64,000 nucleotides of DNA, taken from assembly GCA_963837485.1 (NCBI GenBank), contig CAWINP010000007.1:62001-126000 (forward strand), read 5' to 3'. The DNA comes from Solirubrobacter sp963837485 (lineage in GTDB: Bacteria; Actinomycetota; Thermoleophilia; Solirubrobacterales; Solirubrobacteraceae). The notes beneath the pieces are model-generated. The model ran no database searches. It was not told the DNA's origin and saw only the letters and a program-made list of their open reading frames with translations. Below are positions 8,605 to 15,585 of this stretch, piece by piece. Each line of letters begins with the position of its first letter. Position 1 is the stretch's first letter. The position numbers were made by a program, and so were the translations under genes.

Positions 8605-9705
8605 TTGTCATCGTTGGGAGGCGTGAAGCCTTTCTCGGTGCAGGTTCCGGACGACGTGTTGGACGATCTCTCACGGCGGCTCGCGGCCACCCGCTGGCCC
8701 GACGAGGCGCCGGGAGCGGGCTGGGAGCAGGGCGCGCCGGTGGCGCACGTGCGCGCCCTGGTCGAGCGCTGGCGGGACGGGTTCGACTGGCGCGCGTGCG
8801 AGGCGACGCTGAACGCGTTCTCGCAGTACACCGCGCCGCTGCGCGGGGTCGACCTGCACTTCATCGCGGAGGGCTCCGGCGGCCCGCCGGTGCTGCTTCT
8901 GCACGGCTGGCCGAGCACGGTGTGGGAGTTCCACGAGCTGATCCCGCACCTGCGCGACGCGGCCCAGGTCGTGGTGCCGTCGCTGCCCGGCTACGGGTTC
9001 TCCTTCTCCCCCGGCCAGCGGCGCTTCGGGATCGTCGACTGCGCCGACGCGATCCACTCGCTGATGACCGACGTGCTCGGCCACTCCCGCTACCTGGTGG
9101 TCGGCGGCGACTGGGGCGCGAGCATCGCCGTGCGGCTGGCGCACGCGTACCCGGACGCGGTCGCCGGGCTGCACCTGTACATGATGCCGCTGCGGCGGCC
9201 GCAGACCTGGCCGGAGTCCGAGCAGGCCTCGCGCGTCGCGCTCGAGCACTGGCTGCGCGAGGAGGGCGGCTACATCGCGATCCAGGGCACGCGGCCGCAG
9301 ACGCTCGCGTACGGGCTGACCGACTCCCCGGCCGGGCTGTGCGGGTGGCTGGCCGAGAAGTTCGAGGCCTGGACGGACGCGCCGCTCGATCCCGACGACG
9401 TCCTGGCGATGGTGACGATCTACTGGGTCACCCGCACGATCGGCGCGTCGTTCTGGCCGTACTACGCGCGGATCCACGGCGAGTGGGTGCTCGACGAGGT
9501 CGCCGCGGACGGCGGGCGGATCGCCGCGCCGCTGACCTACCTCGATTTCCCGAAGGAGCTCGTCCACGTCCCGCGCTCGGTCGTGGAGACGGTCTTCGAC
9601 GTCGAGCGCTGGGAGACGCCGCCGCACGGCGGCCACTTCCCGGCGCTCGAGCAGACCGACGTGCTCGCCGACAGCGTGCGCCGCTTCATCAGCGGCGCAC
9701 GGTGA
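8605..9705 (+). CDS. Epoxide hydrolase, alpha/beta-hydrolase fold with EHN domain
   Basis: A 366-residue protein with the N-terminal epoxide hydrolase domain (FSVQVPDDVLDDLSRRLAATRWP) followed by an alpha/beta-hydrolase core. HGWPSTVWEFHELIPHL supplies the oxyanion region, VGGDWGASIA carries the nucleophilic Asp in the GGDWG elbow, and HGGHFPALE the catalytic His, so it should be active in opening epoxides to diols in the cytoplasm. The start is either TTG 8605 (AGGA about 8 nt upstream) or GTG 8623, which sits immediately after a GGGAGG and thus has poor spacing. Its 3' end overlaps the following minus-strand gene by 17 nt. Confidence 0.9.
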   Translation: MSSLGGVKPFSVQVPDDVLDDLSRRLAATRWPDEAPGAGWEQGAPVAHVRALVERWRDGFDWRACEATLNAFSQYTAPLRGVDLHFIAEGSGGPPVLLLHGWPSTVWEFHELIPHLRDAAQVVVPSLPGYGFSFSPGQRRFGIVDCADAIHSLMTDVLGHSRYLVVGGDWGASIAVRLAHAYPDAVAGLHLYMMPLRRPQTWPESEQASRVALEHWLREEGGYIAIQGTRPQTLAYGLTDSPAGLCGWLAEKFEAWTDAPLDPDDVLAMVTIYWVTRTIGASFWPYYARIHGEWVLDEVAADGGRIAAPLTYLDFPKELVHVPRSVVETVFDVERWETPPHGGHFPALEQTDVLADSVRRFISGAR

Positions 9706-10489
9706 CGGTGCGCGACGGCGCCGAGCGCGCCAGCATCCCGGCCTGAGTGAGGAAGCGCGCCTTGACGACGACCTTGTGGCCGGCGGCGAGGCGCGTCAGC
9801 CGCAGCGTGACGCGGAACTGGCAGTCCGGGCCGATCGCCGCCGTGGCCCGCCGCAGCAGCGCGCCCGCGTGGTAGAGCGAGAGCCGGACCTCGGCGCCCT
9901 CGGGGCACGTCGCGCCTGAAGGCGGCGTGACCGCGCCCGAGAGCGTGACCCGGCGGCCGGCGGACGACGACGCGCCGAGCGTCAGCTTGCGCGGCGCCGG
10001 CGGCCCCGGCTTGGCAGCGACCACGACCGGGGCCGGCGTCGCGGTCGGCGTCGGCGTTGGCGTCGGCGTCGGCGTCGCGGCGAGCACGTCGGGAGTCGGC
10101 GTGGGCGTGACCGTCGGGGTCGCCGTAGGCGTCGCGGTCGGCGTCTCGGTCGGCGTCTGGGTCGGCGTCGGCTCGGGCTCCGGCGACTGCACCTTCACGG
10201 TCACCGAGCGCGTGGTCACCTGGCCCGAGGAGTCGGTGATCGTCGCGGTCAGCGTCACGTCCTGGCCGTCCAGCGCGGCTCCCGGCGTCCACGTCGACGG
10301 CGCCTCGTACGGCGCCTCGGCGTCGCTGCCGAGGTCGACGCTCCCCGCCTTGAAGGCGACCGACTTCACGCCGAAGTCGTCGGCGGCGGCCGCGAACACG
10401 TAGTACGCCGTGTCAGGCCGGACGATCCCGGAGCCCGTCGGCGAGTCGAGCTCGCCGGTCGGCGGCAGGTCGGAGATCGCCGTCGGCAC
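9689..10489 (-). CDS. C-terminal part of a secreted Ig-like/Pro-Thr-linker protein, 5'-truncated
   Basis: The frame encodes an Ig-like beta domain (YYVFAAAADDFGVKSVAFKAG through SSGQVTTRSVTVKV), a long Pro-Thr repeat linker of TPT units (10030-10180), and a second beta-rich domain ending SAPSRTVTVRR. No signal peptide is present. Protein-like sequence continues upstream of the GTG at 10489 (GDRVNGAAINFSGFRTTPI) to about 10570 with no in-frame start before a stop at 10616. The true 5' end therefore seems missing. It is probably a remnant of a larger extracellular enzyme or adhesin. It faces another 5'-truncated fragment on the plus strand. Confidence 0.6.
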   Translation of the reverse strand: MPTAISDLPPTGELDSPTGSGIVRPDTAYYVFAAAADDFGVKSVAFKAGSVDLGSDAEAPYEAPSTWTPGAALDGQDVTLTATITDSSGQVTTRSVTVKVQSPEPEPTPTQTPTETPTATPTATPTVTPTPTPDVLAATPTPTPTPTPTATPAPVVVAAKPGPPAPRKLTLGASSSAGRRVTLSGAVTPPSGATCPEGAEVRLSLYHAGALLRRATAAIGPDCQFRVTLRLTRLAAGHKVVVKARFLTQAGMLARSAPSRTVTVRR

Positions 10490-10548
10490 GCTCGGCGCGG
10501 TGATCGGCGTCGTGCGGAAGCCGGAGAAGTTGATCGCCGCGCCGTTGA

Positions 10549-10776
10549 CGCGGTCGCCGGCCGGCGGCGGCGTGGAGAGCCCGCTACGTGACCGCGAGCG
10601 CCAAGCTGACCGCGGTCAAGCCATGCGGCTCGCCGCTCGCGCTGATCGCCCGCGGGACGAGGAGCTGGCGCGTGCGGACGCACCTGCCGCACGGGAGCTA
10701 CCTCGTGCGCTGGCAGGCGATCGACGCGAGCGGCAATCTCGAGCGCGCGCATGCGCGCGCGCTGCGAGCTAACTGA
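10549..10776 (+). pseudogene. C-terminal fragment of a secreted repeat-domain protein
   Basis: The plus frame encodes a short beta-strand pattern ending RWQAIDASGNLERAHARALRAN, typical of the last strands of bacterial Ig-like domains in secreted proteins. The frame is open only from 10549, after a stop, and has no start with a ribosome binding site; GTG 10588 would give 62 residues. No signal peptide or N-terminal domain exists. The recognisable sequence begins near 10570, just where the opposite-strand fragment also loses its 5' part. I read it as a gene remnant. Confidence 0.5.
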
Positions 10777-11242
10777 TGGTGACGATCTTCAGGCGCCGCG
10801 TGCCGCGCGGCGTCTCGAGCGTGCGCTCGTCGCCGGCGTGGGCCCCGACCAGCGCCTTGCCGACCGGCGAGTCGATCGAGAGCTTGCCCTCGCCGGGCGC
10901 CGCCTCCGGAGCCGACACGATCGTGTAGGTGGTGCGGCGGCCGCCGTCGGCGTCCTCGACCTCGACGGTGCTGCCGAACCCGACCACCTCGGTCTGCGTC
11001 TCGACCTCACGCACCTCGGCGGCCAGCAGCTGCTCGCGGATCCGCAGGATCTTCGTCTCCAGGTGCGCCTGGTCGTTCTTGGCGTCGTGGTACTCGGCGT
11101 TCTCCTTCAGATCGCCCCACTCGCGCGCGGTCTTGATGCGCTCGGCGATCTCGCGCCGGGCCACCGTCTCGAGCTGCTCGAGCTCGGCCTGCAGCGCGGC
11201 AAGCCCCTCGGCGGTGATGACAACTGGGTCGCTCAAGCTCAT
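10769..11242 (-). CDS. greA: Transcription elongation factor GreA
   Basis: A 157-residue GreA/GreB-family factor, which inserts a coiled coil into the RNA polymerase secondary channel and stimulates transcript cleavage to rescue stalled complexes. Visible: N-terminal antiparallel coiled coil starting VVITAEGLAALQAELEQLE, the tip WGDLKENAEYHDAKN with the acidic catalytic residues, and a C-terminal domain with SIDSPVGKALVGAHAGD and a final LKIVTIS strand. Length is standard. ATG 11242 gives the normal N-terminus. It overlaps by 8 nt the end of the plus-strand fragment. Confidence 0.95.
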   Translation of the reverse strand: MSLSDPVVITAEGLAALQAELEQLETVARREIAERIKTAREWGDLKENAEYHDAKNDQAHLETKILRIREQLLAAEVREVETQTEVVGFGSTVEVEDADGGRRTTYTIVSAPEAAPGEGKLSIDSPVGKALVGAHAGDERTLETPRGTRRLKIVTIS

Positions 11243-11376
11243 CAGGTTAGTGGCCCCGGCGCGGAGGTACCACGCATTCCGGCGGGCCCGGACCGCCATC
11301 TGTCTCGCCCTGGGGCTCGCCACTTGGCTCTCGCCGCTCTGCGCCGGCGATGCGCCGTACCCCCGGCCGGAACCAC

Positions 11377-11616
11377 TTAGTCCTCCGGCACGAAGCAGCG
11401 CCGCCACTCGCCGTGGTCGCAGACCGTCATCAGGGCGTCGGCGACGCGCGCGCGGAGCATGAAGTCGCCCGTGTCGCACGTGAACGTGAGCTTGGTGGCG
11501 TTGCGCGTCATGTCTATCGGCGGGCTCCCGCTCTCGGCCAGGACCTGCTCCAAGAGCTGCCACACGGCGGCGGGTTGGGGGACGAGGATGCTGAGGCGAT
11601 GCACGGCGGGCTCCAT
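11377..11616 (-). CDS. Hypothetical 79-residue protein
   Basis: Unrecognised small protein. It has a strand-helix start (HRLSILVPQPAAVWQLLEQVL), a middle TKLTFTCDTGDFMLRARVADALM, and a C-terminal VCDHGEWRRCF with two cysteines. No membrane segment or signal peptide. It stands alone on the minus strand between greA and the FAD oxidoreductase, with ordinary codon use. Confidence 0.5.
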   Translation of the reverse strand: MEPAVHRLSILVPQPAAVWQLLEQVLAESGSPPIDMTRNATKLTFTCDTGDFMLRARVADALMTVCDHGEWRRCFVPED

Positions 11617-11649
11617 GACCGCCGAGCCTACACGAACATACGTTCGCCT

Positions 11650-12651
11650 TCAGGCGGCTTGCAGATCGGGGTGGATGTCGCCGCCGAGCGCGGAGCGGGC
11701 GAGGCGGTCGCCGAGCAGGGGGCCGAACTTCATCAGGTTCGCCCCCATGAACGCGATGACGCGGCCGTTGCGAGCGGCGTGCCACCCGTCACCGCCGTCG
11801 TCCAGCCACGGCGCGTGGACGTTGACGCAGCGGACCTCGGCGACCGGCTGGGGCGCGAGGCGCGGGAATAGACGCGGGACGAGCTCGGCGTGGCTCTCCC
11901 GCGTGGCCTGCGCGAACGCGCCGGCGTCCTCGATCGGCACGTCGCCGTCGTGCAGGCCGAACGCCCAGCGGCCGGTGGCGCCGAGCGCGACGCCGTAGCC
12001 CTCCGGCGCGATCAGGCAGGCCGCCGAGCAACCCGCCGCGTAGGTGAGGCGGACGTGGTGGGAGAAGCGGGCGCCGAGGTCCAGGCCGGAGAGCGCCGGC
12101 GTCCAGCGCCCGGCGCACACGAGCACGGCGTCGCCGCGCAGCGCGCCCCCGCCGGCGAGCCGGACCAGGCCGTCGCCGTCCACCGCGACGGCCTCGGCGC
12201 GGCGGATGCTGACCCGCCCGGCGAGCGCGTGCAGCGCGCGGCGGATGCGCAGGCTGCCCGCCCCGGGATCGAGCAGCCCGTGCTCCCACGGCGGGTCGCA
12301 GAACGGAAGGCGGGCGGCGATCTCCGCGGGCGCGAGCTCCCGCCAGGCCGCGCCGGCCTCGGTCATCGCCGGTGCGATCGAGGCCCGCGGCGAGGCCACG
12401 ACGAGCTGCTCGTCTCCGAGCAGCCCCACGCCGAGCTCGCGCTCCCATCGCCGCCAGCCCTCGCGCGCCTCGAGCGCCAGCGCGCACAGTCGGGGGCGTC
12501 CGTGCGCGATCCGGAAGATCCGGCCCAGGCCGGCGGACTGCTCGCCGCCGACGTCGCCGCGCTCGAGTACGACGACCTCCTCCCCGCGCCGCGCGAGCTC
12601 GTACGCGGCCGCCAATCCGGAGATCCCGGCGCCGATGACGATCGCCATCAT
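11650..12651 (-). CDS. FAD-dependent oxidoreductase, DAO/sarcosine oxidase-like
   Basis: A 333-residue DAO-superfamily flavoprotein. The N-terminal Rossmann motif VIGAGISGLAAAYELARRG binds the ADP part of FAD; later LRGDAVLVCAGRWTP is the second FAD contact, and a C-terminal GRVIAFMGANLMKFGPLLG closes the cofactor site. The family oxidises amines such as N-methyl amino acids or glycine, passing electrons to oxygen or a quinone; the substrate here is unknown. Two adjacent ATG codons (12651, 12648) give MMAIVIG. The start is 8 bp from the divergent acetyltransferase start, leaving no room for a conventional leader on either side. Confidence 0.85.
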   Translation of the reverse strand: MMAIVIGAGISGLAAAYELARRGEEVVVLERGDVGGEQSAGLGRIFRIAHGRPRLCALALEAREGWRRWERELGVGLLGDEQLVVASPRASIAPAMTEAGAAWRELAPAEIAARLPFCDPPWEHGLLDPGAGSLRIRRALHALAGRVSIRRAEAVAVDGDGLVRLAGGGALRGDAVLVCAGRWTPALSGLDLGARFSHHVRLTYAAGCSAACLIAPEGYGVALGATGRWAFGLHDGDVPIEDAGAFAQATRESHAELVPRLFPRLAPQPVAEVRCVNVHAPWLDDGGDGWHAARNGRVIAFMGANLMKFGPLLGDRLARSALGGDIHPDLQAA

Positions 12652-12659
12652 GGCTTCAC

Positions 12660-13193
12660 ATGATGCGGACCGAGCGGCTTCTGATGCGGCGCTGGCAGGA
12701 GAGCGACCGGGCGCCGTTCGCCGCGCTGAACGCCGATCCCGAGGTGATGCGGCACTTCCCGGCCACGATGACGCGCGAGCAGAGCGACGCGTTCGTGGAC
12801 AAGATCGAGGCGGGCTTCGACGAGCGCGGCTGGGGGCTGTGGGCGCTCGAGGCCGGCGGCGCGTTCATCGGCTACACCGGCCTGCAGCCGGTGAGCTTCG
12901 ACGCCCACTTCACGCCGGCGGTGGAGATCGGCTGGCGGCTCGCGCGCGGCGCCTGGGGCCACGGCTATGCCAGCGAGGCGGCGCGCGCCGCCTCGGCCTT
13001 CGCGTTTGCCGACCTCCACCTCGGCGAGCTGGTCTCGTTCACGACGGCGGCGAACGAGCGCTCGCGAGCGGTGATGGAGCGGATCGGCATGACGCGCGAT
13101 CGGGACGAGGACTTCGAGCACCCGGCGATCCCCGCGGGGCACGAGATGCGCCGCCACGTCCTGTACCGGCTCCAGGCCCTCCAGCTCGCCTAG
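12660..13193 (+). CDS. GNAT acetyltransferase, RimJ/RimL type
   Basis: A 177-residue GNAT protein of the RimJ/RimL class, which transfers acetyl from acetyl-CoA to N-terminal or side-chain amines. Visible: TERLLMRRWQESD start, GYTGLQPVSF strand, the acetyl-CoA loop WRLARGAWGHGYASEA and ANERSRAVMERIGM. Length is typical. The last codons and the TAG stop lie in the first unit of a 42-bp tandem repeat that also runs into the convergent DUF1579-like gene. Protein substrate unknown. Confidence 0.87.
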   Translation: MMRTERLLMRRWQESDRAPFAALNADPEVMRHFPATMTREQSDAFVDKIEAGFDERGWGLWALEAGGAFIGYTGLQPVSFDAHFTPAVEIGWRLARGAWGHGYASEAARAASAFAFADLHLGELVSFTTAANERSRAVMERIGMTRDRDEDFEHPAIPAGHEMRRHVLYRLQALQLA

Positions 13194-13275
13194 GGATTCC
13201 CTGACGGCACGCTCCAGGCCCTCCAGCTCGCATAGGGATTCCCTGACGGCACCCTCCAGGACGCCTAGGGATTCT
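13170..13275. repeat. 42-bp imperfect tandem repeat at convergent gene ends
   Basis: Units begin at 13170 and 13212 with a shortened third from 13254; each starts CTCCAGG and contains TAGGGATTC. Unit one is the 3' end of the GNAT gene including its stop; unit two keeps an in-frame TAG 42 bp later (13233); the third unit supplies the stop of the convergent gene at 13265. The pattern is a local duplication of a gene end. No perfect hairpin terminator is evident inside it. Confidence 0.8.
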
Positions 13276-13735
13276 TCCCCACGCGCGTGAGCTGCATCAC
13301 CCAGTTGGGCTTGTAGGTCGCGCCGCCGTCGAACGAGAACGACTGCTCCCAGCGCGCCGAGTCGGCGGTGATGTCCGACCAGTCGAAGCACATCCTGATC
13401 GGCACGCCGTCAAGCACGTCATCGCACTCGAACCGCGCGCGCCCAGGCTCGCTGAACCGTCCCTCCACGGGCGGGTCCAGCCGTCCGGGACGCGCGGTCG
13501 ACGACCACCAGATCCGCCACAGGTCGGTCTCCGGCTCGTACAACCGCAGCGAGAACCCCTCGTAGCCGTCGGTGCGGAAGTGGTCGACGTTGCCGATCCC
13601 GCCGAGCATCGCGCGGGCCTCGGAGGTCGCCTCGAACTCCTCCCACCGATCGCACGCCGGGTCGAGCAGGTTGACGAGCCGGCGGTTGGCGACGTGCCAG
13701 GTGCCGGGCAGGAAATCGAAGTCGCTCTTGGGCAT
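13265..13735 (-). CDS. DUF1579-like small beta-barrel protein
   Basis: A 156-residue soluble protein beginning SDFDFLPGTWHVANRRL, the typical entry of DUF1579/lipocalin-like barrels. GGIGNVDHFRTDG, FSLRLYEPETDLWRIWW and WEQSFSFDGG follow at the usual intervals. Relatives bind small hydrophobic molecules or have no known role. There is no signal peptide. Its stop lies within the tandem repeat shared with the end of the GNAT gene. Confidence 0.7.
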   Translation of the reverse strand: MPKSDFDFLPGTWHVANRRLVNLLDPACDRWEEFEATSEARAMLGGIGNVDHFRTDGYEGFSLRLYEPETDLWRIWWSSTARPGRLDPPVEGRFSEPGRARFECDDVLDGVPIRMCFDWSDITADSARWEQSFSFDGGATYKPNWVMQLTRVGKNP

Positions 13736-13778
13736 GCACCCGAGCCTACGAGCAAAACAGGGCAGGATCTGCCCTCTA

Positions 13779-14462
13779 TTACAGGCCGACGCAGAGCGGG
13801 ATCTCGGCGCGCAGCGTCGTGCCGGTGCCGGCCGGGCTGTCGACCGTGAGCGCGCCGCCGAGCACGGCCACGCGCTCCGACAGGCCCGGGCCGAGCGACG
13901 CGCCGCCGATCCCGTCGTCGGCGACCGAGATCACCAGCGCGCCGTCGATCACGGTCACGAACACCGACGCGCTCTCGGCGCGCGCGTACTTGGCGGCGTT
14001 GGTGAGCGCCTCGCAGACGAAGTAGTAGACGGCGACCTCGACCGGCCCCGGCAGCGCGCGGTCGACGTCGTACACGAGCCGCACCGGCATGGGAGCGCGC
14101 CGGCAGGTCGCCTGCAGTGCCGCCTGGAGCCCGTGGTCGGTCAGGACCGAAGGGTGCAGCCCGTGCGCCAGGTCGCGCAGATCGCCGAGCGACGCCCGCA
14201 GCTCGGCCTGGGCGTCGGCCAGCAGCCGCGCCTCCTCGGAGCCCGGCTCGAGCCGCAGCGCCAGCCGGCTCAGCTGCACCGAGAGCGATACCAGCCGCTG
14301 CTGCGCGCCATCGTGCAGGTCGCGCTCGAGCCGCCGGCGCTCCTCGCCGTGGACACGCGCCGCCTCCAGCGCCGATGCCGAAGGCGTCGCCGCCTCGGCG
14401 AAGCGCAAGCCCGCCCGGGGGAGCATCCGCGGAAGCTCGTCGAGTGTGATCGCGTGCGTCAC
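13779..14462 (-). CDS. NarL-type sensor histidine kinase, soluble
   Basis: A 227-residue histidine kinase of the HisKA_3 class: a short N-terminal helix, RRLERDLHDGAQQRLVSLSVQLSRL with the phospho-accepting His, then a HATPase core with YFVCEALTNAAKYA (N box), SVADDGIGGAS (G1) and SPAGTGTTLRAEIPL (G2). No transmembrane or PAS segment is present, so it is a cytoplasmic kinase; no LuxR-type partner regulator lies adjacent. GTG 14462 is the likely start; an in-frame ATG at 14495 would add 11 residues. It is divergent from the endolysin-like gene, about 100 bp apart. Confidence 0.8.
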   Translation of the reverse strand: MTHAITLDELPRMLPRAGLRFAEAATPSASALEAARVHGEERRRLERDLHDGAQQRLVSLSVQLSRLALRLEPGSEEARLLADAQAELRASLGDLRDLAHGLHPSVLTDHGLQAALQATCRRAPMPVRLVYDVDRALPGPVEVAVYYFVCEALTNAAKYARAESASVFVTVIDGALVISVADDGIGGASLGPGLSERVAVLGGALTVDSPAGTGTTLRAEIPLCVGL

Positions 14463-14562
14463 ACCTATAAGACCTCTGTCGCCGGAGAAACTCATCGCTG
14501 TATCTGATGACTCCGCTCGCCCCTCTCCTGTGACAGACGAACCCCAGTACGACGGAGGGCTC

Positions 14563-15339
14563 ATGTCCCAAGACCAACCGCTGCGGCGCGGCGACCGCGG
14601 CGATCGCGTGCGGGCGCTGCAGGCGGCCGCGAACCGCCGGCTCAAGGCCCGCGGCCTCGCCGACTACGCGATCCAGGAGGACGGCTCGCTGGATGGCGGA
14701 GCGATCGCCGGCGTGGCCAAGGCCGCGTGGGCGCTCGGCGCGATGCGGACGACGCTCGCAAAGCTCGACGCGGGCGAGATCCCGCTCGGCGTCGAGCGGA
14801 TGATCCGCAACCCGGGCCGGCGCCAGGACGAGCAGAAGCAGCGCGGCCGCACGCGCATCCGGCACATGCTCGCCGCCCGCCGGCAGCGCGCCGAGGAGGC
14901 CTCCAGGGCCGGCTCCAAGCGCGCGCGCGTCGTGCAGGAGGCCCAGAAGGCGGCGGCCAACTACCGCGCCAATCCTGGCGCCTACCACTACCTCGCGGGC
15001 GGCGTGGCCAACACCGAGTACCTCAAGCCCACGCCGAGCAACTGGCGCTCGGACTGCTCGCAGTTCGCGGCCTCCGTATACAAGGGCGCGGGCCTGCCGT
15101 CGCCGTCGAGCACCAGCCACGAGCTGGCGTCGACCTGGACGATGATCAAGCGCGGCAAGGTCACGACCGCTCCGCGCCCCGGCGATCTCGGCCTCTATGG
15201 GCCGACCAGCGCGCCGCACCACGTCGAGGTCTACTGCGGCCTGCCCGGCCAGGAGTTCATCGGGCACGGCTCGCCGCCGATCGACTCGGCCACCCCCGGC
15301 CGGCCGACCTTCTACCTGACCTACGACTTCCTCGACTGA
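14563..15339 (+). CDS. Endolysin-like peptidoglycan hydrolase (PG-binding + NlpC/P60-like domain)
   Basis: 258 residues. The N-terminus (PLRRGDRGDRVRALQAAANRRL) resembles a peptidoglycan_binding_1 domain. A basic helical linker follows (about 85-140), then a papain-like cell-wall hydrolase domain with SDCSQFAASVY carrying the candidate nucleophile Cys (about 165) and PHHVEVYCG the candidate His (about 219-220). There is no signal peptide or membrane segment, as in phage endolysins released by a holin, but no other phage gene is visible. A GGAGG at 14554-14558 supports ATG 14563. The acidic small gene follows 12 bp after the stop and is likely cotranscribed. Confidence 0.65.
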   Translation: MSQDQPLRRGDRGDRVRALQAAANRRLKARGLADYAIQEDGSLDGGAIAGVAKAAWALGAMRTTLAKLDAGEIPLGVERMIRNPGRRQDEQKQRGRTRIRHMLAARRQRAEEASRAGSKRARVVQEAQKAAANYRANPGAYHYLAGGVANTEYLKPTPSNWRSDCSQFAASVYKGAGLPSPSSTSHELASTWTMIKRGKVTTAPRPGDLGLYGPTSAPHHVEVYCGLPGQEFIGHGSPPIDSATPGRPTFYLTYDFLD

Positions 15340-15351
15340 AACGGAGCCCCG

Positions 15352-15558
15352 ATGACCGATGAAGCGCAGCCCGACCTGAGTGGCGAGCTCTCGCGCGCCG
15401 AAGAGGCCGCCGCGGGAGGCATCGAGACCCGCGCCGTCCTGCTGGAGATCGACGACGACGACGATCAGATGACCGGCGGCGAGGGCGACGGCGGCGACGC
15501 GCTGGACGGCGACGATGACGCGGTCGAGGACGACGACCCCGCGCCGGTCGTCGCGTAA
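15352..15558 (+). CDS. Small highly acidic protein
   Basis: 68 residues, unrecognised. The C-terminal half is dominated by Asp and Glu, including a run of five Asp in EIDDDDDQM and a DGDDDAVEDDDP tail, with almost no basic residues after position 26. A GGAG precedes the ATG at good spacing. It directly follows the endolysin-like gene, so an inhibitor or chaperone of that basic, cationic hydrolase is an attractive but unproven idea. No signal peptide. Confidence 0.6.
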   Translation: MTDEAQPDLSGELSRAEEAAAGGIETRAVLLEIDDDDDQMTGGEGDGGDALDGDDDAVEDDDPAPVVA

Positions 15559-15585
15559 CGAGCCACGCTCGCGCGGTCGCCGTCC

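Noticed and set aside
14563..15558. Prophage remnant
   Set aside because: Only a lysin-like gene is present; no integrase, capsid, tail, holin or attachment repeats were seen around it.
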